A model generated the notes under the pieces. The model did no database searches. It had not been told where the DNA came from and saw nothing but the letters and a program-made list of their open reading frames with translations. 64,000 bases of DNA, from positions 115,064,715 through 115,128,714 of the forward strand of contig OY986437.1 of the NCBI GenBank assembly GCA_963920525.1, in the 5' to 3' direction. A program made the translations under genes and the position numbers. Source of the DNA: Dichetophora obliterata (lineage: Eukaryota > Arthropoda > Insecta > Diptera > Sciomyzidae). Shown one piece after another: positions 20,537 to 32,799 of the stretch. Numbering within the stretch: position 1 is the first letter of the stretch; each line of letters opens with the position of its first letter.

Positions 20537-21279
20537 AATACACATTTTAAAACTTTTTTATTTAAAATTTTCGATGACTTTGTTTCACATGCCAGCTGCC
20601 ATTTGCGTATATTTTGACAGAATTTGGTTTCTTGGTACTCCAATTTTGTAAATTGCATATGTAGCTCCGATCTATAGTTACGTTTCTAAGCTGCCAGTTA
20701 TCGAATACCAAAATCCCGGGTTCAATCCGCTCAGCAAAACCTATGCAGAGTAGTCACTCAAAGTTATTTCATTAGAACTGCTCAACGACCATGATTGCGA
20801 TGCATATACATAGTAGGAGAAGCATGATCGATAGAATAAATTCTCTTCCCAATTAGATTCGATGAAACAAAGAAACACCAGTGGGCAAGAGTTATTTTCG
20901 GTTTGATTTATTGCATCCTAGAACGATAAAGTTATTCACAACCCTAAAGGATGTGTTGTCTACTGTGATGTAGTTTTCAAATCGCTGGGTCTGGTAATAT
21001 ATCAGTATAGTTATTGAAACAGTCGCACGATCAGCTATCTTCGTTTCGTAAAAAATGAGGGGATGGGGAGGAAGACATCTTTCCCGATTTTGTACTGCTG
21101 AGACGAACTAACTTCGCAGCTTAACCAAGTTTACACATAGTTGAGTATAGGTGATTCCTACTGGAATTGTCGAAGATGACTTTGTGAAGTGCTGGTAAAT
21201 ATCAATTTTTTTCTCTAGAGTAAAATGCCCTTTTTTAAACTAAAATATTTGATTGATGGTACATTTTCTGATGGTCTGA

Positions 21280-21425
21280 AGCCCAAGTCTGTTCAAAGAA
21301 GAGTACTCAAAGATCCTAAACGTTATAGTAGAAGATTTGCGAAGCACCAATCCAGTAATTATATCAGACGACTTTAACGCATGGACCGTTGAATAGACAT
21401 CCAGAGAAGCAACTAGTTGAGTTTC
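21280..21425 (+). pseudogene. Non-LTR retrotransposon endonuclease fragment
   Basis: The plus frame reads EDLRSTNPVIISDDFNAW followed by a stop; a neighbouring frame continues NRHPEKQLVEF. The (G/S)DFNAW motif with a P-VII lead-in is the conserved core of APE-type endonucleases of R1/Jockey-group LINEs, and NRHPEKQL fits the following conserved region after a frameshift. Only about 50 codons remain. Helitron H2 begins at the right border. Confidence 0.6.
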
Positions 21426-21458
21426 GTATTATACGAGCCATCTATCTATATATATATA

Positions 21459-22801
21459 TCTATATATATATAAAATGGAATGTGTGTTTGTTTATTTGTT
21501 TGTTTGTACCTTATAGGAGGCCAAACCTCTGGACCGATCTTCCTGAAATTTTCTCAGCATTTAACTGGGACTATGGCATGATTAATAGGGTACTTTTTTC
21601 TACCACGCCCACTTTTACGCCCACTTTTTTAAAATTATGTAATTGCTCCCATATAGTTTTTAACAGATTTACTTCAAATTGTATACACATTACACTCCAG
21701 GCGAGGTAGAAATAAACATTTCTTACGCTACGCCTCCTTTCACACCCCTTTTCACGCCAAATTTAAGTTTTAAAGTTTTTGTTCTCTGTACAAATTTGTT
21801 CCTTCCAACGGATTATTTTTTATTTGGTAGTATATTGCTCTTAATACTGTTAACGTCGCCATATTACCATGAACCACGCCCACTTCATCGCCCCCTTTTT
21901 TAATTCAGATACTTACTTATACCGCTAACAATGTTTGCTATACAAAATACTTTTTTGTAATATGTATTTACCTAAAGTTTTATATACTTTTTATCTACAG
22001 GTAGGGTAGCCATAGATTTTTTATTACCAAATCCCCCTTTTTCGCCCCATTTTACTTTAATTATAATTTAATTAAATCTATATATATAAAAATGAATGTC
22101 TCTCTGTCTGTTTGTTTGTTTGTGCTTTATAGGAGTCTAAACCCTTGTACCGGTCTTCCTGAAACTTTCACAGCATGTTACTATGACTCTGGAAAGAATA
22201 ATAGGCTATATGAAGTTTTTATTGGACAAAGGGGCGTGGCACCGCCCATATAACCCAAAAATTTAAATCGCCATATTATGGGCATTTTTTGACCTACGTC
22301 GATGATATTTGGTACATATGGTATTGGCATAATTAGGAATACGTACCAAGAGAAAAGTGGGTGGACCACGCCCCTTTTCAGGAAAACTAAAAATCGTAAT
22401 ATAGTCTTAACTACTGGACCGATCGCCATTAAATTTTCACAATAGGATATTCTTACGAAATAATTAATTCTTGACTATATAAAGTTGTGAGTGGACAAAG
22501 GGGCGTGGCCTTGCCCATATAATCCAAAATTTAAAATCGTCATATCTTGGACATTTTTTGACCAACTGATTGAGCAGCTGATTGTATAATTGCTGCTTTT
22601 TGATTGGTCTAAAAAGAAAAAGGGGGAGCATGAAGCAAATTACATGCGGTTCAGTGCTGAATTATAATTGGATTACAACAAAAAAAGGGGAGAAGCATTG
22701 CAATAACTAAATTAAAATTAAATAAATTTTTGTAAATATATAAATACTTTTAATATTATATTATAACGAGGGGGGTAGCGAAGCACACCGGGTTCAGCTA
22801 G
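21459..22801 (+). mobile_element. Composite non-autonomous Helitron, H2
   Basis: Plus-strand relative of H1. An outer 5' end TCTATATATATATAAAATGG lies at about 21459 within a short TATC-rich run, an inner 5' end TCTATATATATAAAAATG at 22077, and the 3' end GGTTCAGCTAG at 22801 is followed by T. The inner unit is about 725 bp here against 1088 bp in H1, because a central block is deleted near 22560. Long stretches correspond to H1 in reverse order, including the GTACCTTATAGGAGGCCAAA block. No gene is encoded; open frames in both units are incidental. Confidence 0.72.
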
Positions 22802-22803
22802 TA

Positions 22804-23165
22804 CACTATACAATTCAATCGTCAACTGAGTCGGTTGTTGCTCAAATTTAAGCGTGTCAATTATTTGTCAATTGATTAGTTTGGCAGTTGTCGAGTTGGT
22901 TGATGAAAATCAAGTGTTTTTGAATTTTACAAGTTTCCTGGCAAGTCTTTCGATTCGATTGTGCTTTGTATGGTCAACTCGTTTGATTATTAGCTGTCAA
23001 TATACTTATTTTTTGCTGTTGTTTGTGAAGAAAATTTTACAATTGTTTCTTAACTAATAAAATGTATTTGATAGTTGAAAGAAAATACTTCAATTAAGTT
23101 TATAGAGTGTGTGGCCGAGAATCAATTCAATTGAAAGACTCAATTGACAATTGAATTGTATTGTG
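22804..23165. mobile_element. 362-bp MITE with TA target duplication
   Basis: The inverted ends CACTATACAATTCAATCGTC and, from the right, CACAATACAATTCAATTGTC extend about 29 bp with few mismatches. TA flanks both sides (22802-22803 and 23166-23167), as expected for Tc1/mariner-mobilised elements. The left TA immediately follows the CTAG end of Helitron H2. The interior has no motif of a gene. Confidence 0.78.
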
Positions 23166-23169
23166 TATG

Positions 23170-23679
23170 GCCCGCATACCTGCCTTACTTCGGAACAGGT
23201 AATGAATTTAGTATGTAAGCTGGTTGGCTTGCAAGAGATATGCATATATACAGCAATTTAATTTTTAACATACCGTAATTATGAGTTTTAGTAAAAATCA
23301 AATTTTGACGTTTTTACCAATTGCTGTAAAATTTTGTGCACCCTGTAACTCCGCCAAAAATCACGCGAAACTTTTTTCCTCCAAATAAAGTTTTTATTTC
23401 TGTCAGTGATGCTCCATGCAAAATATTATTCAAATCGGAGATGGTCATTCCGTAATTTTTATTTTTCCGGTACGTTTAAGATGGAATTGCTGATTTGATT
23501 TTTTGTAACGTAAAAGACGTTTAATGCCAATTTGACACTATGCATTACAACAAAAGATTTCAATTTATTACCACTGAAATGCCAACTATTTTGGTTTGTA
23601 TTCATGTTATAGTAAAATATTTATTTTTAAAAAAAAACTCGAAAAGGAATTTTTGAGATTTGTTGCCACACTAGAATCA
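23170..23679. other. No gene recognised
   Basis: AT-rich spacer between the MITE and a LINE fragment, without recognisable terminal repeats or coding motifs. Confidence 0.35.
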
Positions 23680-24660
23680 CCATACCAATCTGGCTTTCGA
23701 TCCGGGCATAGCTGTGCAAAGCAACGCTAAAAGTTCTTGATGATATTCGTTCATCTTATGATGCAGGTCATGTTACTTTGTTATGTCTTTTGGATATTTC
23801 TAAAGCATTTGACTCTGTAAACGATTTTGTTTTAGTAAAAAAACTTAAGTGTATGTTTGGTTTTTCTAGTAGTGCTTTTAACTTTATTGCCAACTATTTT
23901 GATGGAAGAAAGCAAAGAGTAAAGATTGATAACCGTTTTTCAATTCAATTCTTGGGCCTTTGCTCTTTAGTATTTTTATTAATGATATTTTTAAAGTGTG
24001 CAATAACGTAAGAATGCATGACTATGCTGATGATATTTAGTTATATACATCCAATCGCATCGGACTTGTTGAGGACTTATGTTGTAGACTAAATGAAGAC
24101 CTAACTGCAATCGCAAAGTGGGCATCAGATAATGATCAATGCCATAATGCCAAAAAATTATATGTTCTTCCTATCTCCAGGGATGAACTTGACCACCAAC
24201 ACATACCACCGATCTTTTTAAGTAATAATTGTCTACTAATGATTGATAAAGTTAAAAGTTTAGGTTTTGATATTAACAGTAGACTTTCATCCTCTGATTA
24301 TGTTAACAATATTGTTGAACGAGTTTACTACACGCTTCGATGCTTACGAATGTCTGCTAAATTTACTCCGATTGAGACAAAAAGAGGCTTGTTGTACAAT
24401 TAATACTTCCAATCATAACTTACTCAGAATTAATATACAGCAATCTTGACTCGCACTCTTCGCATAAAATTCCTTTAATGATGCAGCAAGATACGTGCTT
24501 GGCCTGAGACGCTTTGAACATGCATCTGAAGAGAGTAGAAGCATTTTAGGCTGTAGTATTATAAACTACTTAAATGCGAGAAATTGTTTATTTTTGCATA
24601 AATTAATTTCTTGTAAAACTCCCGCATACCTCTATGAGAAGTTACGCTTCAGAAGTTACG
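23680..24660 (+). pseudogene. CR1/Jockey-group LINE, copy 2 (reverse transcriptase remnant)
   Basis: Plus-strand blocks in several frames: SPYQSGFRSGHSCAK at the start; LLCLLDISKAFDSVNDFVLV at 23778; IANYFDGRKQRVKI; the catalytic region as YADDI in a shifted frame at about 24023; and LRRFEHASEESRSILGCSI with NARNCLFLHKLIS at 24495-24640. Several stops and frameshifts make it dead. It is collinear with copy 1 at 12553-14410 and more decayed. Both ends are lost, and no tail is visible. Confidence 0.78.
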
Positions 24661-24699
24661 CTTACGTTAGAAGAGGGCGTAACGGAATGTCGCTACTCT

Positions 24700-25483
24700 A
24701 AGCCATGCTTGAAAGCATCTCACTTTTATAAAACACAAATTTGAAAATTATCCTATGTGGTGGAACGCTTCTGCGCTAACTATTTGAACACCCCTCTATT
24801 AGCGTTTTTTTTTTAATGGCACGCTTTAGTGATGCATCAACACGAGGTTTAAAAAACGATCGTATTTTAAAAACGCTAATTTTAATGTAGATACACAACT
24901 GCAGTAAAAATATGCTAGAACGAATATTAACGTTAGGACCCTCCTAAAATGCTGTTGAGAGTCACGGTTTAACGCACACAAAGTAACGTTATCGCATTTC
25001 AGGTTATTTGTTTTTTGGTGGCCTGTCAATTGTCAATAGCAACAACAACAATGAACTCTTGTCAGCAAACCCTTGTTACTGATTGATTCTTTCGTTGCCT
25101 TCCCTATTTGTCGCTAATCGAAAGTAGCTGTTGGTAAAAAAACGGAATAACAATTCCATGTTTTGAATTAATTGATTGCTTTGTTGTTGTTTTTATGGCT
25201 TTTTAATGAATCAATTGTTTTGATATTGTAACTGGAGGTGGTGTTGTTACCATTGTTGTTAGCCACCATTTTCTCTATCCAACTGTGACCATTGTTAATG
25301 AGTCCGCCCAGTATAGAAAATGCTTTTGAATTTATGTTATTTTTGCCAAAACCACACATTAGGGTCAAAGGCTACATAGTGGACCCTACCAAGGTAAAAT
25401 AATATGGTATAATACCATATAATATCCTTTTATACAAATAATATTATATCATATAATATGGTATAAAACAAATGTATTTTTAC
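24700..25483. other. No gene recognised
   Basis: No coding motif. The short direct sequence AATATGGTATAATACCATAT at about 25400-25420 is a near palindrome at the approach to the next fold-back. Otherwise unremarkable. Confidence 0.35.
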
Positions 25484-27982
25484 ATATGAGCTGTTCAGAG
25501 CACAAGTGGCGTAAGTCCATTTTTTAGGGAAATTGAGTTAAGTACGTAGAAGTGAAGAGGAAAATGTAACCTATTTATGAGTACGGGCTAGAAACTCCTA
25601 GCTTACGTAATCTCTGAACAAAATGCAATACTTTGTTATTGCTCTGACAAATACCATTATTTTTTCAGAGCACAAGTGGCGTAAGTCCATTTTTGGTAGT
25701 TTTGAGAAAATTGAACGTTTAGAAAAATTCTTAAATAATTCTAAGTATGAAGAACTCAGTTTTGCTTATAAGCTTGGTCAAGAGCATAATTGGAGCTATC
25801 CATATCGTAAAAAATAAACTAAATAATACACGAAAACGATATTGCATATTAGTAGAAACATTTGGAATTGCGCCACTGAAAATTATTTTAAATTTCTCGT
25901 TTCCGCTGTAGAAATCTAATAGGAGATATTTTTCAAAAACTTTTTGATGACGAATGGCAGCATTTTTACCTAGAAGTTAGACAAAACCACCCCTTAGCGA
26001 TTATTTGCATTATTAAGGGAGATATAAAATGAATGGACTTACGCCACTTGTCCTCTGAAAATATTTAAAAATTTATCTTTTCCGCTGTAAAAATGTAATG
26101 GAAATAATTTTTAGGAATTTTTTGATGAGGAATGACAGCATTTTTACATAGAAGTTGGACAAAACTACCCATAAGCGATTATCTCCATTATTAAGGGAGA
26201 TATAAAATTAATGTCCTCTGAAAATTTTTAAAAATTTATCTTTTCCGCTGTAAAAATGTAATGGAAAATATTTTTAGGAATTTTTTAATGAGGAATGACA
26301 GCATTTTTTCATAGAAGTTGGACAAAACTACCCATTAGCGATTATCTCCATTATTAAGGGAGTTATAAAATGAATGGACTTACGCCACTTGTCCTCTGAA
26401 AATTTTTTAAAATTCCTCCTTTCCGCTGTAAAAATGTAATGGAAAATATTTTTAAGAATTTTTTGATGAGGAATGACAGCATTTTTTCATAGAAGTTGGA
26501 CAAAACTACCCATTCGCGATTATCTTTATTATTAAGGGAGATATAAAATGAATGGACTTACGCCACTTGTCCTCTGAACATTTTTTAAAATTACGCTTTT
26601 CCACTGTAAAAATGTAATGGACTATATTTTTAAGGATTTTTTGGTAAGGATTGACAGAATTTAGTTTCAGAAGTGCGATTAAAACATCCCTTTGTGATTT
26701 TCTGAATAATTGAGGAGGCCAGAATGCATTTATTCTTATTAAAGTTAAAGTCTTATTAAACAGCTGAAATTAAACACAAGTAGGAATGTAATAATATGTG
26801 ATATTTATTAATATATTAAAAAATGTAATAAAAAATCTTTACAAATATTAGTTTTCATCGTTATCGTTGTCGTTATTTGGAGGAATGGTAAATTTTCGAA
26901 AAGGTATATATCAAAACTCCCTTTATAATGAAGATAATCGCTAAGGGATGATTTTGTCCAACTTCTATGTAAAAATTCTTAAAAATATTTTCCATTACAT
27001 TTTTACAGTGGAAAAGGGTAATTTTAAAAAATTTTCAGAGGACAAGTGGCGTAAGTCCATTCATTTTATATCTCCCTTAATAATAAAGATAATCGCAAAT
27101 GGGTAGTTTTGTCCAACTTCTATGAAAAAATGCTGTCATTCCTCATCAAAAAATTCTTAAAAATATTTTCCATTACATTCTTACAGCGGAAAGTAGGAAT
27201 TTTAAAAAATTTTCAGAGGACAAGTGGCGTAAGTCCATTCATTTAATATCTCCCTTAATAATAAAGATAATCGAAAATGGGTAGTTTTGTCCAACTTCTA
27301 TGAAAAAATGCTGTCATTCCTCATCAAAAAATTCTTAAAAATATTTTCCATTACATTTTTACAGCGGAAAGGAGAAATTTTAAAAAATTTTCAGAGGACA
27401 AGTGGCGTAAGTCCATTCATTTAATATCTCCCTTAATAATAAAGATAATCGAAAATGGGTAGTTTTGTCCAACTTCTATGAAAAAATGCTGTCATTCCTC
27501 ATCAAAAAATTCTTAAAAATATTTTCCATTACATTTTTACAGCGGAAAGGAGGAATTTTAAAAAATTTTCAGAGGACAAGTGGCGTAAGTCCATTCATTT
27601 TATAACTCCCTTAATAATGGAGATAATCGCTAATGGGTAGTTTTGTCCAACTTCTATGAAAAAATGCTGTCATTCCTCATCAAAAAGATTTTGAAAAATA
27701 TCTCCTATTTGATTTCTACAGCGAAAACGAGAAATTTAAAATAATTTTCAGTGGCGCAATACCAAATTTTTTTACTAATATGCAATATTCTGCACCATTT
27801 TTATGTTCTATTTAGCTTATTTTGTACGATATGGATAGCTCCATTTATGCTCTTGACCTAGCTTATAAGCAAAACTGAGTTCTTTATACTTGGAATTTAT
27901 TATAAGAATTTTTCTAAATGTTCAATTTTCTCAAAACTACCAAAAACGGACTTACGCCACTTGTGCTCTGAACAGCTCATAT
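25484..27982. mobile_element. 2.5-kb fold-back made of inverted arrays of a 178-bp unit
   Basis: The outer ends are inverted: ATATGAGCTGTTCAGAGC at 25484 and its reverse complement ending at 27982. Each arm then carries tandem units of about 178 bp marked by CAGAGGACAAGTGGCGTAAG. Four such marks lie in the right arm (about 27037, 27215, 27393, 27571). The left arm has inverted marks at about 26032, 26372 and 26550, and a shortened one near 26215. The arms meet in an AT-rich centre at about 26700-26880. The outermost part of each arm has a coding-like stretch (see 25660-25817). No transposase is present. Confidence 0.78.
25660..25817 (+). pseudogene. Coding-like stretch at the outer arm of the fold-back
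   Basis: Reads SEHKWRKSIFGSFEKIERL and continues through KYEELSFAYKLGQEHNWSYP to a stop. A slightly diverged, frame-shifted version occurs on the minus strand at about 27800-27965, as expected of inverted arms. The 178-bp unit itself starts with an in-frame echo (SEDKWRKSI), so the array may have grown from the edge of this stretch. No family is recognised. The charged, aromatic-rich content looks like protein, but it may be chance. Confidence 0.3.
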
Positions 27983-27989
27983 AGCTGTG

Positions 27990-30650
27990 CTAGATAAAAT
28001 ATCAATGCATGTTTATACACGGTTAAAAATCTTTGACTAAGTTTTAGTTCAGTTAAAATATTACTGCATTTTTTTAAACCTTGCGGTTTAGAATTAAATC
28101 TACGCAAATTAAGACTCACAATTAAAACTCTACTGAACTAAAATGTTAACCAAAAGATATATTACAGCTTATCCTTTATCTTTTTGATATAAACTTAAGT
28201 AAAATTCTGTATTATTGGAACGAGCGAGCGAAGTTCCCATAGAAGCGCTGTTTTAAAAATGTTTGACAGAGCATATCTTCTCAATGGGTTGACCGATTTT
28301 ATATATTTTTTTTGAAACTGTTGTACGCCTTTAAAATTATTTTCTAACGAAGCCAAAATTTGTAATTTTTATCTAGTTTATAAGTTATTTGAAAAAAAAT
28401 ATATCCATATGTTTCGTTGTTGTAGTTGTTCGCTGAATTCACTTTGCCTCTAGCTTACTGCTTTTATTGCTTTTATTAAGCAAACAAAACAAATGTATTT
28501 ATCTGTCAAAAAACCGAAAGACATGAAACGACCTAACCACCTGAAGTTTTTTTTAATATACATACATGCAATAAAAATAAAGTTCAGCAACTACAGGTTT
28601 TCGCACTTTCACAACATTTTTGCATTTATAGTCACAACTCAGATAGCAATTGAAAAAATTCAACGCCATTGATACAAATGGCACAATTCAAACCAATCTT
28701 GGAAAAATTTACCCTTTCATTGCTGCATAGTTTTTCATGATACAGCAAAGCGTTCAGACGTACATTGTGTTGCTCTTCCAAAACAGTGGTAACAATTTTT
28801 TTCAAAAGTTTTTTTGACCGAGTGAGCTTATCGTGTTTTATGCCAACTACTCAAAATAAATTCAAGTTTTTGAAGTGAAAACTTCTTTAGGCGCGTTGAA
28901 CGATTTTGGTAGAGGGTAAATCATTCGTTTGCATCATCGTATTTTTCCAAGGAATTCGTCATTCGGCCGCAAGCTCACAAAGAAATCACTTGGCAACTCC
29001 TGAAATTAATGCATATAATCTGTTTGTTAGTATATAAATACTTAAGTTAGGTTGCAATAAGATGTTTGCAACCAAAACTTATTAATTCGGTTTATATTTA
29101 TATATACATGCCTTTAAAGTTTGGCAATTTCTTCAGTTGTTGTATTTGTCAACATTTTTGAAAAATTTGCTTTTACTCAAACAGCTGCTATTCATGGTGA
29201 GATTTAGAAATGGATCCATCTTCTTCTTTTTTTTCTTTTTTCTGCTGGAACTTCGTTTGCAAACAAGAAAAATAATGTATGGATTGATTGTTTTAACATT
29301 TTAATCTTTAAGTTGTGATAAAGGCATATGTTGAACATTCAAATAATTACATGCATGCTCTTATTTTATTACATATCGTCAAACAAAGTTTGACAATTTT
29401 AACACTTGTTGTATTTGTCAGTGGCTTTTTATTTTCACCACTGCGGCATTTTATATTCAGAGTTGTCAACTATGGCTGTGTGTCAATCAATCGTGGTAGG
29501 ATAGAAAATATCAAGTTGAATAAAATTTGTGTGTGTTGAAATAAATTTGTCTTTTTTGCTGTGTCAAATGGACGATGAAATTTTGACAATTATAAATTTT
29601 GACATTTCGGTCGTGTTTTAGCGCAAATATTTTATTTTATTTGCATTTTATCAATTTGCGACATATTTAATTCGAGAGCTTGTACTTGCAACATATTTCG
29701 TAAACTTGTAATATTGTAAACTTAAAAAACTGTTGAAAAATTAAAAAAAAAATGAACGAAACAGCAGGCAAACAGAAAATATAGCATGCAAAGTGCTGTA
29801 TATTTTACGCCGCCAATTCGGTTCATCCCTTCTAAAGCTGCGCAACCGCTGGGATCTTGTCATTTTCTTTGCGTTGTTGTTGTAAATTTGCTAAGTAGTT
29901 ATTGTTGTACAGTAAGCTTTAATTTTTTGTGGATGTTTATTTGTAGCTACAGTCAGCATATGACATCGAACTAATTTAGAAAACAGTTTATACATATGAA
30001 TTAAAGAGTATATATAATATTGGCAAATCTATTTGTTTTTAGTAAAAGTGTTACCGTATCGCAAATACACATATATATATATATGTATATATTTACATAT
30101 TTACATATATAAAGTTCATATATATGAACAATTTAGCTCATTGAGGAAATTTAAAGAATATTTATGTATATTTATATAATAACAATTACGTATTAAACCT
30201 GCAAAATAATTAATATTTTCAGTAGTAATTGAATAACTAAGGTCTGCTTATCCTAAGCATTCTATTTTTTAAAACTGTTTAGCTTAATTTCTTATATGGA
30301 TTATATATAATTTATAAGCTATAGATATTTCTTAATTTTAGAATATTCTATTTTTAATACACAACGCAATATAGATATGGTATATTGTGTTAGTGTTATA
30401 ATATAAATTGATATAAATAAGCTTTAATTTTTTATATTAATCAATAATGAAATAATTTAAATAAATTACTTTAATTATATGTATTTTTGATATGGTAACA
30501 CTTTTGCTTAAAAGAAATAGTTTCAGTAATATATAAAAAATTTAATAAATTGTTATAAGCTCTTAACAAAAATAATTCTTATTTCATATGCCAACTGTAG
30601 CTACACGATGAGAATTCACAACACCTACAAAAAATTTCCGGCTAACTGCG
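27990..30650. other. AT-rich region without recognised genes
   Basis: Contains a GGAACGAGCGAGCGAAGTTCC hairpin at about 28219, a (TA)n/ATATGTATAT run at about 30068-30115, and long T-rich stretches. Several short open frames lack any motif. It may be intronic or intergenic; no splice or promoter signal decides it. Confidence 0.4.
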
Positions 30651-30654
30651 CCAA

Positions 30655-31410
30655 CAACAATTACCAAGAAAATCCATGATACAAAGAACTCCAGATAAAG
30701 TATTGCGCATGTCCGCCATCTTTGTTGTGACGTAGTTCGAGCTTGTCAAAGTGGCTAAATAAAAACGTAGTCACAATATATTTAAAGGGGATAATTTATT
30801 TATAGCGATGAAAAATATCGACATTTTGTTATTGAAACTTGTTTTATTGACATTAAATAAATTACATAATAAATATTTTTCTAAATAAATTTAAGCAAAT
30901 ATATTTTTCAGTACTATTAATGAATAGAAATTTATATGTAATAGGGGTATTTGCTCCCATTTGTTCTCCTACACAAAAAATATAGCTACGTTGCTTGATG
31001 TGTTTGACAGCACTTTGATTGCTTCTTTTTAATTTTGTTGTTCTTCTCGTTTGTTGACAAAAAATTGTGAATTCATTTTATGGCCCAAATTAAAATCGTT
31101 GTTAAACTCATCAAAACCATCTAAAACTTTAGTACTAATTTTAATTACATGCAAGATAATTGAAAATTATAATTTACACGTACTATAAGTGCACAATATT
31201 AGAAATTAAACTAAATGAATTCAATATTTCTTAAATGCTTGCAATTGTGCTGCTTGCTGCTTGTGTTTACTTTTTGCTTTTTCACATTTTCTTTTGTATG
31301 TATGCACCACGTGTTACAGCTGACAAGCTCGAGTGACGTAGTGTGCAGAAGATTTCAATTTTTGCGCACGGAGTAAGCTATCTGGATATCTTTGTTTCAT
31401 GAAGGAAATC
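30655..31410. mobile_element. Decayed element with about 90-bp inverted ends
   Basis: The left block, CATGATACAAAGAACTCCAG followed by GTGACGTAGTTCGAGCTTGTC (30677-30760), is the imperfect reverse complement of the right block (about 31320-31402), which contains GACAAGCTCGAGTGACGTAG and CTGGATATCTTTGTTTCATG. The interior is AT-rich without a gene. Borders are uncertain and no target duplication was identified. Confidence 0.5.
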
Positions 31411-31479
31411 TACAAACAAGGACGCACAGAGAAGAACAAGATCAGAGCGGAACTTTTAAAACTTTTTGATTTCATCCTA

Positions 31480-31565
31480 CATGTAGGACGGGCTGCAGTA
31501 TGAGCTTTCGCACATCCTACATGTCCGTCCCACCAGTCAAATCCATCCTACATGTAGGATAGTCC
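31480..31565. repeat. Clustered TCCTACATGTAGGA palindromes
   Basis: A perfect 14-bp palindrome TCCTACATGTAGGA occurs at about 31475-31488 and 31547-31560, with a half-copy CATCCTACATGTCCGTCC between. It sits between two decayed transposons. It could be a protein-binding site array or a fragment of a palindromic repeat. Confidence 0.5.
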
Positions 31566-31591
31566 GAAACCCTATATTAGCATGAAAATTC

Positions 31592-32663
31592 TTATATAGC
31601 AGTAAGGCCGTTCGTGGCAGGACAACGTCTTCCATTTATATTATATGTATAGGTTTTCGCTTCGGTCGGCAGTCCTTTCACTGCTATACTTTTTTTTTTT
31701 TGGTTTAATGTTGTTCTTAAAAAATATGAAGTGTTTGTGAAATATCTTTCGAGTGGTTGTGTGATGCCAGCCGTGTTTTCAAAATGAAACATTTCACCCC
31801 ACAAACTCTGTTTTAATAGGTATTTAGTGTTTTTATTGCCCACAAATGCTCTATTACGTTCCAATCTGGAGACTGGGTAGGAGTCTGCAACAGTTTGGGA
31901 CAATTATGGATTAACCAAAGCTTCACTACTACTGAAGTATGTTTAGGATCATTGTCCTGATAATATAACGCGCTCTGTTTGACGATTTCTTTTAAAATGC
32001 TGAGAGAGACAAATCTGTCCATTTTACTTCAATAAAAAGGAGATTGCCTACCCCAGCACTGGACATACAGCCCCAAACCATTACAGAACCTCCTCTGTGT
32101 TTAATAGTTCCTCGAGTATTTTTTGCTTCAAATTCTGCGTTTGACTTACGCCATACATATGTCCTGTCATCCAAACCGTAAAGATTGAAAAGTTGCAAAA
32201 ACAGCATTTCAACTTCAAAAATTGATTGTTACCGTGTTACAAAAATCACTTGATTGTAACAAATATTCTTGTGAAAATTTTTCTCGCAATTTCTTATTTT
32301 TCGGGCTTATGAAAGGTTTGTTGTTAGCAATTTTGCCATGGTAATTTTTTTTATGTAAGGTGTTGCGAATGGTGGTTAGGCTCACAGCTTTCCCCGTTTT
32401 GTATTTCAATGAAACTTGCAACTCTTTTGCCTTTTTAAAAGGATCAAATTTAATTGCCTTAATTGTCGTTCGGCTCTTACCTGTCCAACACGAATTTCGT
32501 AAGTTAGTCGAAATTGATCACGATATCTTTTAATAATATCGTGTACGGTGAACTTACCTCTTCCAACCAGTTTCGAAATTCCTTGCATTGGTTTTTCTTC
32601 TCCACTTAATTTTTCAATCAATTGTTTTACTTCATAAGAAGTTTGTTTTCTTTGCGGAGCCAT
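31592..32663 (-). pseudogene. Tc1-type transposase remnant
   Basis: Starts APQRKQTSYEVKQLIEKLSG with a paired helix-turn-helix (VGRGKFTVHDIIKRYRDQFR). It continues through KLREKFSQEYLL, RGGSVMVWGCMSSAGVGNL, the second-aspartate region YYQDNDPKHTS and the third region QSPDWNVIEHLW, then a frame-shifted tail. The first aspartate region (about 32210-32190) is scrambled. At least four frame changes separate the blocks. The paired HTH and GGSVMVWG motif place it in Tc1 rather than mariner. Confidence 0.8.
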
Positions 32664-32795
32664 AACGCGTCACCAAAAATAAACTAAAAATACTTACTAA
32701 AAAAAAATAGTATATGACAAAAATTACAAGTTCACTCAATTGCAAATAACGGGAATCTGTTTACAATCTTATTTCGCTGTCCGATTTTTTGTTGT
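31592..32795 (-). mobile_element. Decayed Tc1-type transposon, copy 1
   Basis: The right end carries CAACAAAAAATCGGACAGCG (reverse complement of 32775-32795), shared with the copy at 37659-38626. The left inverted end was not found, so it is truncated or diverged there. A multiply frame-shifted transposase fills the interior. Confidence 0.7.
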
Positions 32796-32799
32796 GCCC

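Noticed and set aside
21389..21903. Open frames spanning the left end of Helitron H2
   Set aside because: They run from a LINE endonuclease fragment into Helitron DNA through a TATATA run; the two parts are unrelated.
25484..27982. CRISPR-like array
   Set aside because: Units are about 178 bp, nearly identical throughout without unique spacers, and are inverted between two arms in a eukaryotic context.
28219..28239. GGAACGAGCGAGCGAAGTTCC as an element end
   Set aside because: A short hairpin with no matching partner within several kilobases, so no element could be delimited.
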